Below are positions 19,241 to 27,442 of a stretch of DNA of 64,000 bases, one piece after another; within the stretch, counting starts at the first letter, position 1, and every line of letters begins with the position of its first letter. The stretch is from Owenweeksia sp965214115 (GTDB taxonomy: Bacteria; Bacteroidota; Bacteroidia; Flavobacteriales; Schleiferiaceae). The notes under the pieces were generated by a model that worked only from the letters and a program-made list of their open reading frames with translations, had not been told where the DNA came from and searched no databases. A program made the position numbers and the translations under genes. Where the stretch lies: contig CBDCAU010000001.1 of assembly GCA_965214115.1 (NCBI GenBank), positions 307,541 to 371,540 on the forward strand, written 5' to 3'.

Positions 19241-20686
19241 GTGAAATTTTTATTTCAAATATTCATCCTAATCCTTGCGCTGGCCGCCTGCCGCAAAGGC
19301 AATCCAAATGAAAACCAGCCCCCCGAAACCCAAATCGCCCTTCAAGAAATCAACCTCACGGGCGATGACCGCCTGAACTCGGAAGTGCGGTTGAACTGGT
19401 TCGGGACGGACGTGGACGGCTACGTGACGGGCTACGAAATTTCGCTCGACAACCAAAATTGGAACTTTACCGACAGCGAAGATTCTACTTTCGTTTTCCC
19501 GCTGCCGGCGGGGCAGGACACCACGGACATCGACTTTTACGTCCGTGCGATAGACAACGACGACAACACCGACCCAACCCCCGCCTACCTGAAAGTGCCG
19601 CTAAAAAACACCCCGCCCAGCGCGAGTTTCAACGACGAACGCGGCCCGCAAGACACGGCTTTCATCGCCGCCACTTTCTTTTGGAGCGCCGCCGACCCCG
19701 ATGGCGCTGAAACCATCCAGCAAATTTTAGTGCGCTTCAACAACGGCGCGTGGACGGAAATCGACCGCAACCAAAACCTGATTTCCTTTTTGCTGGACAC
19801 CTCCGCGCAAAGCGGCAGGGCGGACGCGGCTATTTTTTACGGAACGCAGACCGCCACTCCCGCCAAGGTGATTGACGGTGTGCTGCCCAACGCCCCAAAC
19901 AGGCTTTATATAAAGAGCGTGGATTTGGCCGGCGCGGAAAGTTCCGTGGATACGTCGGAGGTGTTCTTTTTCAAAAATAAAACGCCGAACACGCAAACCT
20001 TGTGGGTGTCGGCGCACACGCTGCTCATCACACAGGAATATCGCAATTATCTGAATTTCAATAACATCAATTACGATTTTTTGGATTTCGGGATTGGGCA
20101 GGGCGAGCGGCAGCCCACTTATTTCGACCCAACTTTTGAGTTGATTTTAAAACAGTATTCGCGCTTTTTTGTGAATGCGCCCAACAGCACTTTCAAAAAT
20201 CTGGTGACTGGTGCCAACCAAATTTTACTGGCTTATCTCGCGCCAATTGTCCAAGATTTTTCCAATACGGGCGGCAAACTTTTCGTGACGACTTCTTTTC
20301 AGAAAAATCAAGACATTACAAATATTCGCGGGGCTTTTCCCATTGACGAAATTCTCGATACCGTCGGCCAATTGCGGATTTATTCTGACAGTATCGTTTT
20401 TCCCGTGAATGCTTCCGCGATGTTGCCCAATTTGCAACCCACTAACGTTCAGTCCGGTATCATCACTATCCAGCCATCCGCGGACGCTCAAAATTTTTAC
20501 CGTGGCGAAATTGCTTATAACAATGGCGGCGGATTTACCGACTGGAAAGGCCCGAATGTTTTGGCCACCAGCCGCTCTACTAATGGAAAATTGCGACAGG
20601 TCTTTTTCGCCATCGAATTGCACAATTTTGATAAAAATGTGGGCACGGTGGAAAATCTAATCGGGCAAATTTTTCAAGAATTTTAA
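19241..20686 (+). CDS. Surface lipoprotein with Fn3-like repeats
   Basis: A 481-residue lipoprotein: MKFLFQIFILILALAAC with lipobox LAAC, Cys17, then a linker and two Fn3-like modules (about 28-125, VRLNWFGTDVDGYVTGYEISLD; and about 127-230, ATFFWSAADPDGAETIQQILVRF). The second half is alpha/beta-like (LWVSAHTLL, NYDFLDFGIGQGERQPTYFDP, LFVTTSFQKNQDI) and is not recognised. GTG start. The stop shares one base with the TonB receptor start (TAATG), so the two are translationally coupled and probably partners, much as lipoproteins pair with TonB receptors in Sus-type systems, although this is not a SusD. Confidence 0.8.
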   Translation: MKFLFQIFILILALAACRKGNPNENQPPETQIALQEINLTGDDRLNSEVRLNWFGTDVDGYVTGYEISLDNQNWNFTDSEDSTFVFPLPAGQDTTDIDFYVRAIDNDDNTDPTPAYLKVPLKNTPPSASFNDERGPQDTAFIAATFFWSAADPDGAETIQQILVRFNNGAWTEIDRNQNLISFLLDTSAQSGRADAAIFYGTQTATPAKVIDGVLPNAPNRLYIKSVDLAGAESSVDTSEVFFFKNKTPNTQTLWVSAHTLLITQEYRNYLNFNNINYDFLDFGIGQGERQPTYFDPTFELILKQYSRFFVNAPNSTFKNLVTGANQILLAYLAPIVQDFSNTGGKLFVTTSFQKNQDITNIRGAFPIDEILDTVGQLRIYSDSIVFPVNASAMLPNLQPTNVQSGIITIQPSADAQNFYRGEIAYNNGGGFTDWKGPNVLATSRSTNGKLRQVFFAIELHNFDKNVGTVENLIGQIFQEF

Positions 20687-23565
20687 TGAGAATTTTTAAA
20701 AAGATTTTGACTTTTGAAAAGACCTCGACTGCGCTCGGTCTGACGCTGGTTTTTTGCGTCCTTTTTTCGCTTTCCGCGATTTCCCAAAAACAAAAACTCG
20801 ACCCCGCTTCCCTTTCGGGAAAAATTGTGGATGCCAAAACAGGCGAGCCGCTTATCGGTGCAACTGTTTCATTAGTCGGGACTTACAAGGGCGGTTCGGC
20901 CGATTTCAGTGGTGATTATGTGGTGAACGACATCAAGCCGAGCGACTATCAAATCAAGTTTCAGTTCATCGGTTATGAAACGAAAATCTACAACGGGATT
21001 TCGTTCAGCGAAGGCGAGAATAAAGAGTTAAACGTGCGGCTGAAAGAACAGACCGAATCGCTGGGCGAGGTGACGGTGGTGGGACGCAAAACGCAGGTGA
21101 ATTTGGAACTGGCGGCTTCGGAAGTGTCCATTTCGCAGAGCGAGATTGCGGAGATGAACGTGCGCGATGTGCAGGAGGTTTTGGAGATGCAAGCGGGCGT
21201 TTTGAAAACGCAGGACGGCCTGCAAATCCGCGGCGCACGGGTGTATGAGACGGAATATATCGTGGATGGGATTTCGGCGCAAGACCCGCTGGCGGGCACG
21301 GGTTTTGGTGTGGATGTGGGCAGTTCGTCCATCGCCAGCATCGACTTGGTGACGGGCGGCGTGGGCGCGGAATTTGGCGGCGGCAGTTCCGGCGTGGTCA
21401 ATACCAAAATCCGCGAGGGCGGCGAAAAATTCGAGATTTCGGGAAGCTGGCAGCGGGATTATTTTGCGAATGCGGACATCCCGACTTCTTTCAATACTGA
21501 CCGCGTGGAATTGTCGCTCGGTTCACCCATCGGAAAGGCGAAAAAATTCACACTTTTTACCAGCGGCACGATGTTTTTGACCGATGAATATTTTGGCGCG
21601 CAGGTCGACCAATTGCGCTCTTCTCTGTTTGAAAACAATCCCGAAATGTGGGCGCCGCGCCAAACCAATTCCTTTTCCCACACCGTAAAACTGGCCTACC
21701 AACTCCAGCCCGGCACCAAACTTTCCCTGACCAACCAGCACTCGCTGAACGTGAACCAAAACACGCGCACTTTGCAAATCGTCGGTTTCGATGCGATTCT
21801 CACCCCCGGCTTCCAATATTCGCGTAGTTTGAACTTGGACAACGCCACTACTTACACCCACCATTCCAATCTTACCGCGCTCAATTTCAATCATTTAATC
21901 AATAAAAACTGGGGCATCAGCGTTTCCGCCGGAAGGCTTTTTACCAACCTCCGCGCCGATGCCAACGGCCGCCCCTTCCGTACCGAAACGGTTGACCAAA
22001 TTTTGGACGAAGAGGCGATTATCACCGAGCCGCTGGAGGTGTTCAATCCCAGTGCGGCCAGCGGCACTTACTTCATCCTCCCCGGCAACGGGCTGATCAA
22101 CAACGGCGGCATCACCCCCGTCTGGCACGACCATTATGCGCAAGAATATTCGCTCAATTTGAAGGCAAATTACATCCCCAACCAAAGCAACGAGCTGACG
22201 TTTGGCATCCAAAACGAATTCAAAGAATACCAGTGGGTGGACGTGAGCCGCCCGTGGGTGGGTGCTCCCATCCGCATCAATGATTCAGTAACTACGCCGA
22301 GTATTTCCATCGGAAGCTCAAATGACATTTGGAAAGTGAAACCGATTGAAGGCGGAATTTTCGTACAAGATAAAATCACTTACAAGGGCATCATCGCCAC
22401 GCTCGGCTTGCGCCTGAATTATTGGGCGCCGGGTCGGTTTGCCGATGATGCCGTAAACGACCCGAATGCGCCCGTCATCGACCAAGTCCGCGAAGATTAT
22501 TTGGATAAAACCGTGCAAGTTTTTGGCCTCCGTTGGAAGGCGCGCGTCCTGCCCAAAATCAACGTCAGTTTTCCCGTTACGGAAAATAATGTGCTGTATT
22601 TCAACTACGGCCACAGTATGCGGCTGCCGCACCCGCGCTTTGTTTATGCGGGTCTCGACCCCGTTTTTCAAGACCGTTCCTTCCTTTCGGATTTGGGCAA
22701 TCCCGACCTTGACCCCGAGGTCAACGTGTCGTACGAAGTGGGCCTAAAAAGTTATGTGACCAAGGATTTGGGCGTGACGGTGACGGCGTACAACAATAAC
22801 CGTTTTGATTACATCGTGAGCCGCCGCGCGCTGGTGCAAGACCAGACCGGACGGACGGTCAGCAAGACGTTTTACATCAATCAAGATTATGCGAAAATCT
22901 ACGGCGTGGAAGTGGGGCTGAACTATCGGTTTAGCCAGTATTTCCGCAGCTTTGCGAATGTGGCCTACCAAGTGGCGCGCGGCAAGAGCAATTCGGCGCG
23001 GGAGTCGAGTTTGCAGATTGAACAGAACGGCGAAGTGTCGCTGACGCGGGAGCAATTTCTCGCCTTCGACCGCCCGTGGAACGTGAACGTGGGCGTGGTG
23101 TTCGCGCCGGACAGCACCCTGCCGATTGCGGGTTTGGATTGGACGGGTTTCAGCGCGTTTTTGTCGTATCAATTCACCAGCGGCTACCGCTACACGCCGC
23201 AAGCCAAAACGGGCGAAAACGAGCTGGGCCGCCCACAGTACGCCGTGCAGCTCGACCGCTTTTTGGAAGAAACCGCCCAGCCGTGGCACAATATGGAACT
23301 GAAAGTCAGCTACTTGCTGCCGCTGGGATTAAGGGGCGGGCGCGGCATTTCGCTGAGCGTGGAAGTGCGCAATTTGCTGGACGCGAAAAACCCGCAAATC
23401 ATCAACCCCGTCACCGGCCGCGCTTATGAATTTGGCGACGACGTTCCGCTGGGCTGGCGCGACCCTCGCTTCAACGGCCCGCAGGAAATGGGCCTCGACC
23501 CACGGAATCCGGCGAGGTACTTGGCGCCGCGGCAGGTTTTGTATGGGGTTAGTTTTAGGTTTTAA
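20686..23565 (+). CDS. TonB-dependent receptor with carboxypeptidase-regulatory-like domain
   Basis: A 959-residue outer-membrane receptor. After the signal peptide (about 1-34) come a carboxypeptidase D-type beta-sandwich (about 44-125: GKIVDAKTGEPLIGATVSLVGT, YQIKFQFIGYETK), a plug (about 130-250: LEMQAGVLKTQDGLQIRGARVYETEYIVDG) and a long barrel ending in the canonical VLYGVSFRF. Substrate unknown; the neighbours are secreted OB-fold and nuclease proteins, not glycan enzymes. Residues 13-20 (TSTALGLT) of the signal peptide are encoded by a copy of a dispersed repeat, which is unusual. Confidence 0.92.
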   Translation: MRIFKKILTFEKTSTALGLTLVFCVLFSLSAISQKQKLDPASLSGKIVDAKTGEPLIGATVSLVGTYKGGSADFSGDYVVNDIKPSDYQIKFQFIGYETKIYNGISFSEGENKELNVRLKEQTESLGEVTVVGRKTQVNLELAASEVSISQSEIAEMNVRDVQEVLEMQAGVLKTQDGLQIRGARVYETEYIVDGISAQDPLAGTGFGVDVGSSSIASIDLVTGGVGAEFGGGSSGVVNTKIREGGEKFEISGSWQRDYFANADIPTSFNTDRVELSLGSPIGKAKKFTLFTSGTMFLTDEYFGAQVDQLRSSLFENNPEMWAPRQTNSFSHTVKLAYQLQPGTKLSLTNQHSLNVNQNTRTLQIVGFDAILTPGFQYSRSLNLDNATTYTHHSNLTALNFNHLINKNWGISVSAGRLFTNLRADANGRPFRTETVDQILDEEAIITEPLEVFNPSAASGTYFILPGNGLINNGGITPVWHDHYAQEYSLNLKANYIPNQSNELTFGIQNEFKEYQWVDVSRPWVGAPIRINDSVTTPSISIGSSNDIWKVKPIEGGIFVQDKITYKGIIATLGLRLNYWAPGRFADDAVNDPNAPVIDQVREDYLDKTVQVFGLRWKARVLPKINVSFPVTENNVLYFNYGHSMRLPHPRFVYAGLDPVFQDRSFLSDLGNPDLDPEVNVSYEVGLKSYVTKDLGVTVTAYNNNRFDYIVSRRALVQDQTGRTVSKTFYINQDYAKIYGVEVGLNYRFSQYFRSFANVAYQVARGKSNSARESSLQIEQNGEVSLTREQFLAFDRPWNVNVGVVFAPDSTLPIAGLDWTGFSAFLSYQFTSGYRYTPQAKTGENELGRPQYAVQLDRFLEETAQPWHNMELKVSYLLPLGLRGGRGISLSVEVRNLLDAKNPQIINPVTGRAYEFGDDVPLGWRDPRFNGPQEMGLDPRNPARYLAPRQVLYGVSFRF
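20723..20744 (+). repeat. Dispersed repeat arm inside a signal-peptide coding region
   Basis: CCTCGACTGCGCTCGG plus CTGAC matches the intergenic arm at 19121-19142 almost base for base. Here it is in frame and supplies residues 13-20 of the TonB receptor precursor. Confidence 0.75.
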
Positions 23566-23570
23566 CACAA

Positions 23571-23825
23571 ATGAGAATATTTGCCTATTTAGTCGTTATT
23601 GTGCATTTTATTTATCTACCATTTGCATCGTACGATATGAATCAAAATGTCAAGATTTTAGTTTTAGGATGGGTGATTTTCTTAGCTTCTATTTTGATAA
23701 ATTTTTTTCTAATATTTCGTCATTTGACATTTGAAAATAAATTTGAAAAAAGCGTTTTTATTTTATTGAATGTGGTGGGTTTTATGTGGAGTTTTTTTTG
23801 GCTTTTGCTTGCAACAAGATTGTGA
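23571..23825 (+). CDS. Small three-helix membrane protein, unknown
   Basis: Not recognised. An 84-residue, strongly hydrophobic protein beginning MRIFAYLVVIVHFIYLPF, with about three membrane segments (1-20, 27-47, 60-80) and a short charged loop (RHLTFENKFEK). It begins 5 bases after the TonB receptor stop. The stretch is far more AT-rich than the receptor gene, so it may be a recent insertion or a low-constraint gene. Coding status is likely but not certain. Confidence 0.55.
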   Translation: MRIFAYLVVIVHFIYLPFASYDMNQNVKILVLGWVIFLASILINFFLIFRHLTFENKFEKSVFILLNVVGFMWSFFWLLLATRL

Positions 23826-23923
23826 GGTGATTAAAAAATTTGATAAAAGTGAAATTCATTTCGAATAAATATTGGCCTCAATTCTTCCGCACCTTATTCT
23901 CGGATGGTGCGCATCAAAACCTG

Positions 23924-24225
23924 TCGCCCCGCTGGGGCTTTTTCGGGGCAGGCATTTCGCGGTGGTTCGCCGCCCTTACAGGCGGCGCTACAATCATTTC
24001 GCCCCGCTGGGGCTTTTTGAGAAATGGGATTTCCGATAAAGAAAAGGGCCAGAGGCCCGACATATTTGTAGCCCCGTCCGTAAGGGCGGGGATGAACGGG
24101 CAACACGCGCAACCCAAGCCCCATCGGGGCGAAACTACGCCGCTGCCGCGCGACTGTGTCGCGTGTGCAAAGCATTTATTTTTAGATACTTACCACGCGA
24201 TACAATCGCGCGGTAGCGGCAACGG
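23924..24225. repeat. Composite repeat block (GCCCC hairpins)
   Basis: Two copies of TCGCCCCGCTGGGGCTTTTT (23924-23943, 23999-24018), a 25-base unit at 23968-23992 containing hairpin GCCGCCCTTACAGGCGGC that is identical to 43022-43046, a GCCCCGTCC/GGGCGGGG unit (24069-24096) and further palindromes to 24225. The frame of the downstream gene happens to be open through the whole block. Confidence 0.8.
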
Positions 24226-25252
24226 GAAAGTATCATTTCCCAAAACCCTCCTAATTGTCTTATTGGCCAACTGTCTAATTGTCTCATTATCAAACGCCCA
24301 AATCCTCCCCAACTTCGGGGGCGAGCGCGCCGGCCTGTCCGCGCTTTCCTTTTTGAAAAACGATATGAACCCCCGCTCCGCCGGACTGGGCGGCAGTTCC
24401 GTGTCGCTGTCCGGCGATGCGTATTCGGTTTTGACCAACCCCGCCGCCCTCACCGACGTGGAAAACTGCACCTACCTTTTGACGCACCAATTCATCGGGG
24501 CGGGCATCCACCAAAGTTTGGCGGGCGTTTCCATTCCATTGAAAGATGAGGTGAGCAACTTGGCCTTTTCCATCAACGCGCTGAACAGCGGCGCGATGGA
24601 AGAACGCACCGAATTTCAACCCGAAGGAACTGGCCGCCAAGTGTTTGTGAGTAATATTGCTTTCGGTGCCACTTACGCGCGCAAACTGTCGGAGCGGTTC
24701 AGTGCGGGCGTTACACTCAAGTATATTTATGAAGGCATCGCCAATTTTACCAACCACAACGCCACGGTGGATGTGGCGTTTCTCTACCGCACCGATTTCA
24801 AGGATTTGCAGTTTGCGGTGATGATTCAAAACTTCGGCGGCAACTCTTCGCTGGGCGCGGAGGACGACATTCCGGTGGTCTTCAACCGCGAGCTGGGCGT
24901 GGATTTGGACGCGAACACCGTTCCGACGGTTTTCAGTCTCGGCGCCAGCATCGTGCCGTGGCAAGCCGAAAATCAGAGTCTCCTTTTTTCCGCGCAATTG
25001 AACCATCCGAACGACAATGCCGAGAATTTCCGCATCGGCGCGGAATACGAATATTTGGAGATGTTTTACGGACGGGCGGGCTACAAATTCAGCGTGCGCG
25101 GGCAAAGTTGGCCCACCATCGGCATCGGCGTGCGGACGCGCGCGGGCGGATGGCCGCTCAACATCGACTACGCCGTCAATCCCACCAACCATTTGGGATT
25201 GCAGCATACTTTGGGTTTGCGGATTTCTGTTTTAAAGGTTGAAAATCGATGA
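24092..25252 (+). CDS. PorV/PorQ-like outer-membrane protein, start uncertain
   Basis: The mature part starts near 24297 (QILPNFGGERAGLSALSFLKND) and shows the PorV/PorQ pattern: NPRSAGLGGSSVSLSGDAYSVLTNPAAL, then a beta-barrel with FGATYARKLSERFSAGVTLKYIYE and a C-terminal GLQHTLGLRISVL. PorV shuttles T9SS cargo to the surface sortase; whether this paralogue does so is unknown. A hydrophobic signal-like stretch (TLLIVLLANCLIVSLSNAQ) precedes it, but no good start codon does: the only in-frame ATG (24092) lies inside a repeat block, with TTG at 24263 and 23840 as alternatives. The native 5' end was probably displaced by repeat insertion. Confidence 0.75.
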   Translation: MNGQHAQPKPHRGETTPLPRDCVACAKHLFLDTYHAIQSRGSGNGKVSFPKTLLIVLLANCLIVSLSNAQILPNFGGERAGLSALSFLKNDMNPRSAGLGGSSVSLSGDAYSVLTNPAALTDVENCTYLLTHQFIGAGIHQSLAGVSIPLKDEVSNLAFSINALNSGAMEERTEFQPEGTGRQVFVSNIAFGATYARKLSERFSAGVTLKYIYEGIANFTNHNATVDVAFLYRTDFKDLQFAVMIQNFGGNSSLGAEDDIPVVFNRELGVDLDANTVPTVFSLGASIVPWQAENQSLLFSAQLNHPNDNAENFRIGAEYEYLEMFYGRAGYKFSVRGQSWPTIGIGVRTRAGGWPLNIDYAVNPTNHLGLQHTLGLRISVLKVENR

Positions 25253-25292
25253 AGATTTTCGCGCATTTTAAATGATGGGATTTGGTATTGCG

Positions 25293-25410
25293 CCGTGGCT
25301 TTAGCCCGGCGAACAAAATTACCCGCCCCCAATTCGCGCTTTAGCGCAACTCCTTATTTCGGCTAAAGCCAAATAAGGGGAAACTGAAATAAACCGGGCT
25401 AAAGCCACGG
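25293..25410. repeat. Nested inverted repeat, CCGTGGCTTTAGCCCGG arms
   Basis: Outer arms CCGTGGCTTTAGCCCGG (25293-25309) and CCGGGCTAAAGCCACGG (25394-25410) are perfectly complementary. Between them are two smaller palindromes: GCGCTTTAGCGC (25336-25347) and CCTTATTT...AAATAAGG (25352-25378) around CGGCTAAAGCC. This fills most of the 221-base gap between the PorV-like and NHL-type genes. Confidence 0.85.
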
Positions 25411-25473
25411 TTCAATACTGAAAAGAAAGCGTTTTTTTATTGGAAAAACACTTTAAAAATATAAAATTTTTTA

Positions 25474-26688
25474 ATGAAAATCTGCATCAAAATAATCGCA
25501 CTTTTTTGCATCCTATTTCTATCACTTTCCTGTGAAAAATATTTAGGCGAAAAAACCAATTTGGATTTTATCGAAATTCCTGAATTTACCAATCGGCAAG
25601 TCGCCTATGTTCCTATCCAGCCCACGCTGACGCAGTTTGAACGACCCGTGGATATTATCATCGGTTTTGATGAGATTTTATATGTGGTGGATGAAGCCAC
25701 GGAGGAAGTCATCGCGCTGGACGTAGCGGGGCGCGAGATTGGCCGCATCAAAATTCAGGGCGCCCGGCGTGTGGCGCAAGACCGCCGTTTTGATTTGCTG
25801 GTGGTCGGCACCTTCGACACCACCGTTTTGGCCGGCGGCGGCGACACCACTTTGCCGTTTTCTGCCATTTACAGATTGCGACTTTTGGGTCAAAATGGTT
25901 ATGGTTTGGATGAGGCCCAAATCATCAATAAAATTGTGCATCCTTTTTATTTTAAAAATACCTTTTCAGGTAGTGATTTGCAGGTAAAATTTAACGGCAT
26001 TTCCGTCATCGGCGCCAATCAAAACCCCGACCGAAACAACCAATATTATGTAACGCGCAGCGGCAACGCTTCCAGTATTTTCAATCCTGACGATGCGGTT
26101 TTGTGGTTTGACAACAATGACGAACTGATTTCCAACGTGGCGGTGAACACCTCCAGCGGTTTGTTCAACGATTATTTTGAAGAGCCGAGCGGCATCGTCA
26201 CATTGGCGCAGCCGCCACAAATCACGGCCGGCACCGGCGGCGATTTTATCTACACCAGCCTCGACCCGACCAACCCGCTGCAAGTGCAATACATTGATTT
26301 TCAGGAAGATGAGTTCGGCGCGGAGTTTCGCCCGAAGATTTTGGCCAGTTCCGACACTTCCAAAGCGGACGGTTTCATCAACGCACCCAACAAATTCGAG
26401 CAACCTTATGACATCGCCTTGGCGGGCGACGGCAGCCGCTTTTTGTTCGTCACCGACGCCGCCAAAGATTCATTGTATCAATTCACATTCACGGGTTTTG
26501 AAGGCGTGCAACCGCCCGCCGCCACGGGCATCACCAAATTCCAAAACGCCAGCTTCGGCGGCACGGGCGAGGGTTTGACGCAATTCAACGAACCGCGCGG
26601 CGTGGCCTATTTCAACGACATCGTCTATGTGGCCGATGCGGGGAACGGGCGGGTGCTGCGGTTTAAATTGACGTTGGATTTTGATTGA
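25474..26688 (+). CDS. Lipoprotein with NHL-type beta-propeller repeats
   Basis: A 404-residue lipoprotein: MKICIKIIALFCILFLSLSC with lipobox LSLSC, then repeated propeller-like segments such as FERPVDIIIGFDEILYVVDEATEEVIALDVAGREIGRIKI and the C-terminal FNEPRGVAYFNDIVYVADAGNGRVLRF, which is the NHL signature. NHL propellers usually bind proteins or ligands. The family of surface lipoproteins in this cluster suggests a partner role for the PorV-like or TonB protein; that is inference. Confidence 0.8.
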   Translation: MKICIKIIALFCILFLSLSCEKYLGEKTNLDFIEIPEFTNRQVAYVPIQPTLTQFERPVDIIIGFDEILYVVDEATEEVIALDVAGREIGRIKIQGARRVAQDRRFDLLVVGTFDTTVLAGGGDTTLPFSAIYRLRLLGQNGYGLDEAQIINKIVHPFYFKNTFSGSDLQVKFNGISVIGANQNPDRNNQYYVTRSGNASSIFNPDDAVLWFDNNDELISNVAVNTSSGLFNDYFEEPSGIVTLAQPPQITAGTGGDFIYTSLDPTNPLQVQYIDFQEDEFGAEFRPKILASSDTSKADGFINAPNKFEQPYDIALAGDGSRFLFVTDAAKDSLYQFTFTGFEGVQPPAATGITKFQNASFGGTGEGLTQFNEPRGVAYFNDIVYVADAGNGRVLRFKLTLDFD

Positions 26689-26696
26689 GGGTGATG

Positions 26697-26806
26697 GGTG
26701 GATGAGTCAATGAGTGATGGGTGTCGTGCGACTGGTCAAGGGAACTAGGTTTCAATTACCCACACCCCTCACCCGCCCACTCATCACACCTCACCCATCA
26801 CTCATC
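26697..26806. repeat. Inverted repeat of ATGAGTGATGGGTG words
   Basis: ATGAGTGATGGGTG (26710-26723) is perfectly mirrored by CACCCATCACTCAT (26792-26805). Degenerate extra copies of GATGGGTG and CACCC flank both arms. The CACCCAT word is the same as the tandem unit at 49789-49830. Confidence 0.75.
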
Positions 26807-26855
26807 CCCTCCCCAAAAAAAAACTATGCACGCCTAATTCTTTACTAAAATTTTC

Positions 26856-26863
26856 TACATTTG
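26856..26863 (+). promoter_or_regulatory. -7 promoter box for the CHU_C protein gene
   Basis: TACATTTG matches TAnnTTTG, 19 bases before the ATG at 26883. Confidence 0.45.
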
Positions 26864-26882
26864 ACATCTTGATTTTGAAACA

Positions 26883-27275
26883 ATGAACCCGAAAGCTCTC
26901 TTTTTCACCTTTTTGATGGCGGCTTCACTCACCGCTTTCAGCCAAAAATCTCCTACGGCTTCCGCTCCGAGCTGCGACATTTTTGTCCCCAACGCATTTA
27001 CCCCCAACGACGATGGCATCAACGAGCGTTTTTCCGTGAAAGCGGGCGAAAGCTGTTCGATGATTTCTTTTAATATGAAGGTGTTTGACCGATGGGGCCG
27101 CGTGGTATTTGAAACCGACAATCCCAGCACCGATGCGGCTTGGGACGGCACTTTGGAAGGCCGGAAATTGCAAGCGGGCGTTTATATGTACCAGCTCGTG
27201 GCCGAAATGTCCAACGCGAATACCCGCGAACGAAATTTTATCAATTACAAAGGTTCGCTAGTGCTGATACGATGA
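26883..27275 (+). CDS. Tiny secreted protein made of a T9SS type B (CHU_C) sorting domain
   Basis: A 130-residue protein: signal peptide MNPKALFFTFLMAASLTAFSQ, about 10 linker residues, then a complete gliding-motility-type C-terminal domain (CDIFVPNAFTPNDDGINERFSV, MKVFDRWGRVVFET, WDGTLEGRKLQAGVYMYQL, GSLVLIR). Normally this domain is the last about 90 residues of a large adhesin; here there is no cargo in front of it. It has its own promoter box and a terminator after it. Function unknown; it may act as a surface decoration, a decoy for the sortase or a remnant. Confidence 0.88.
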   Translation: MNPKALFFTFLMAASLTAFSQKSPTASAPSCDIFVPNAFTPNDDGINERFSVKAGESCSMISFNMKVFDRWGRVVFETDNPSTDAAWDGTLEGRKLQAGVYMYQLVAEMSNANTRERNFINYKGSLVLIR

Positions 27276-27301
27276 AAATTTTTGGATTTTAAGATTTGGA
27301 A

Positions 27302-27329
27302 AGCTGACTTTATAGTCGGCTTTTTTTTT
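27302..27329 (+). terminator. Rho-independent terminator
   Basis: GCTGAC and GTCGGC (27315-27320) pair with one G-T wobble around TTTATA, followed by nine T. It closes the CHU_C gene and the surface cluster. Confidence 0.85.
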
Positions 27330-27442
27330 GAGAATAGGTTAATAGAGAGCCGTTCTCCCCATTTTCAAAAATGGTTTCTTAGTGGGCAAAATCCTGAAAA
27401 TCGCTATTCTTTTTCTATTATTGAAAATTCATTTTTACCGTT

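Noticed and set aside
19241..20686. SusD partner of the TonB receptor
   Set aside because: The lipoprotein has Fn3-like modules and no SusD helical fold or motifs; no glycan enzymes are nearby.
24290..25207. 305-residue open frame antisense to the PorV-like gene
   Set aside because: Shadow frame; the plus-strand protein has clear family motifs.
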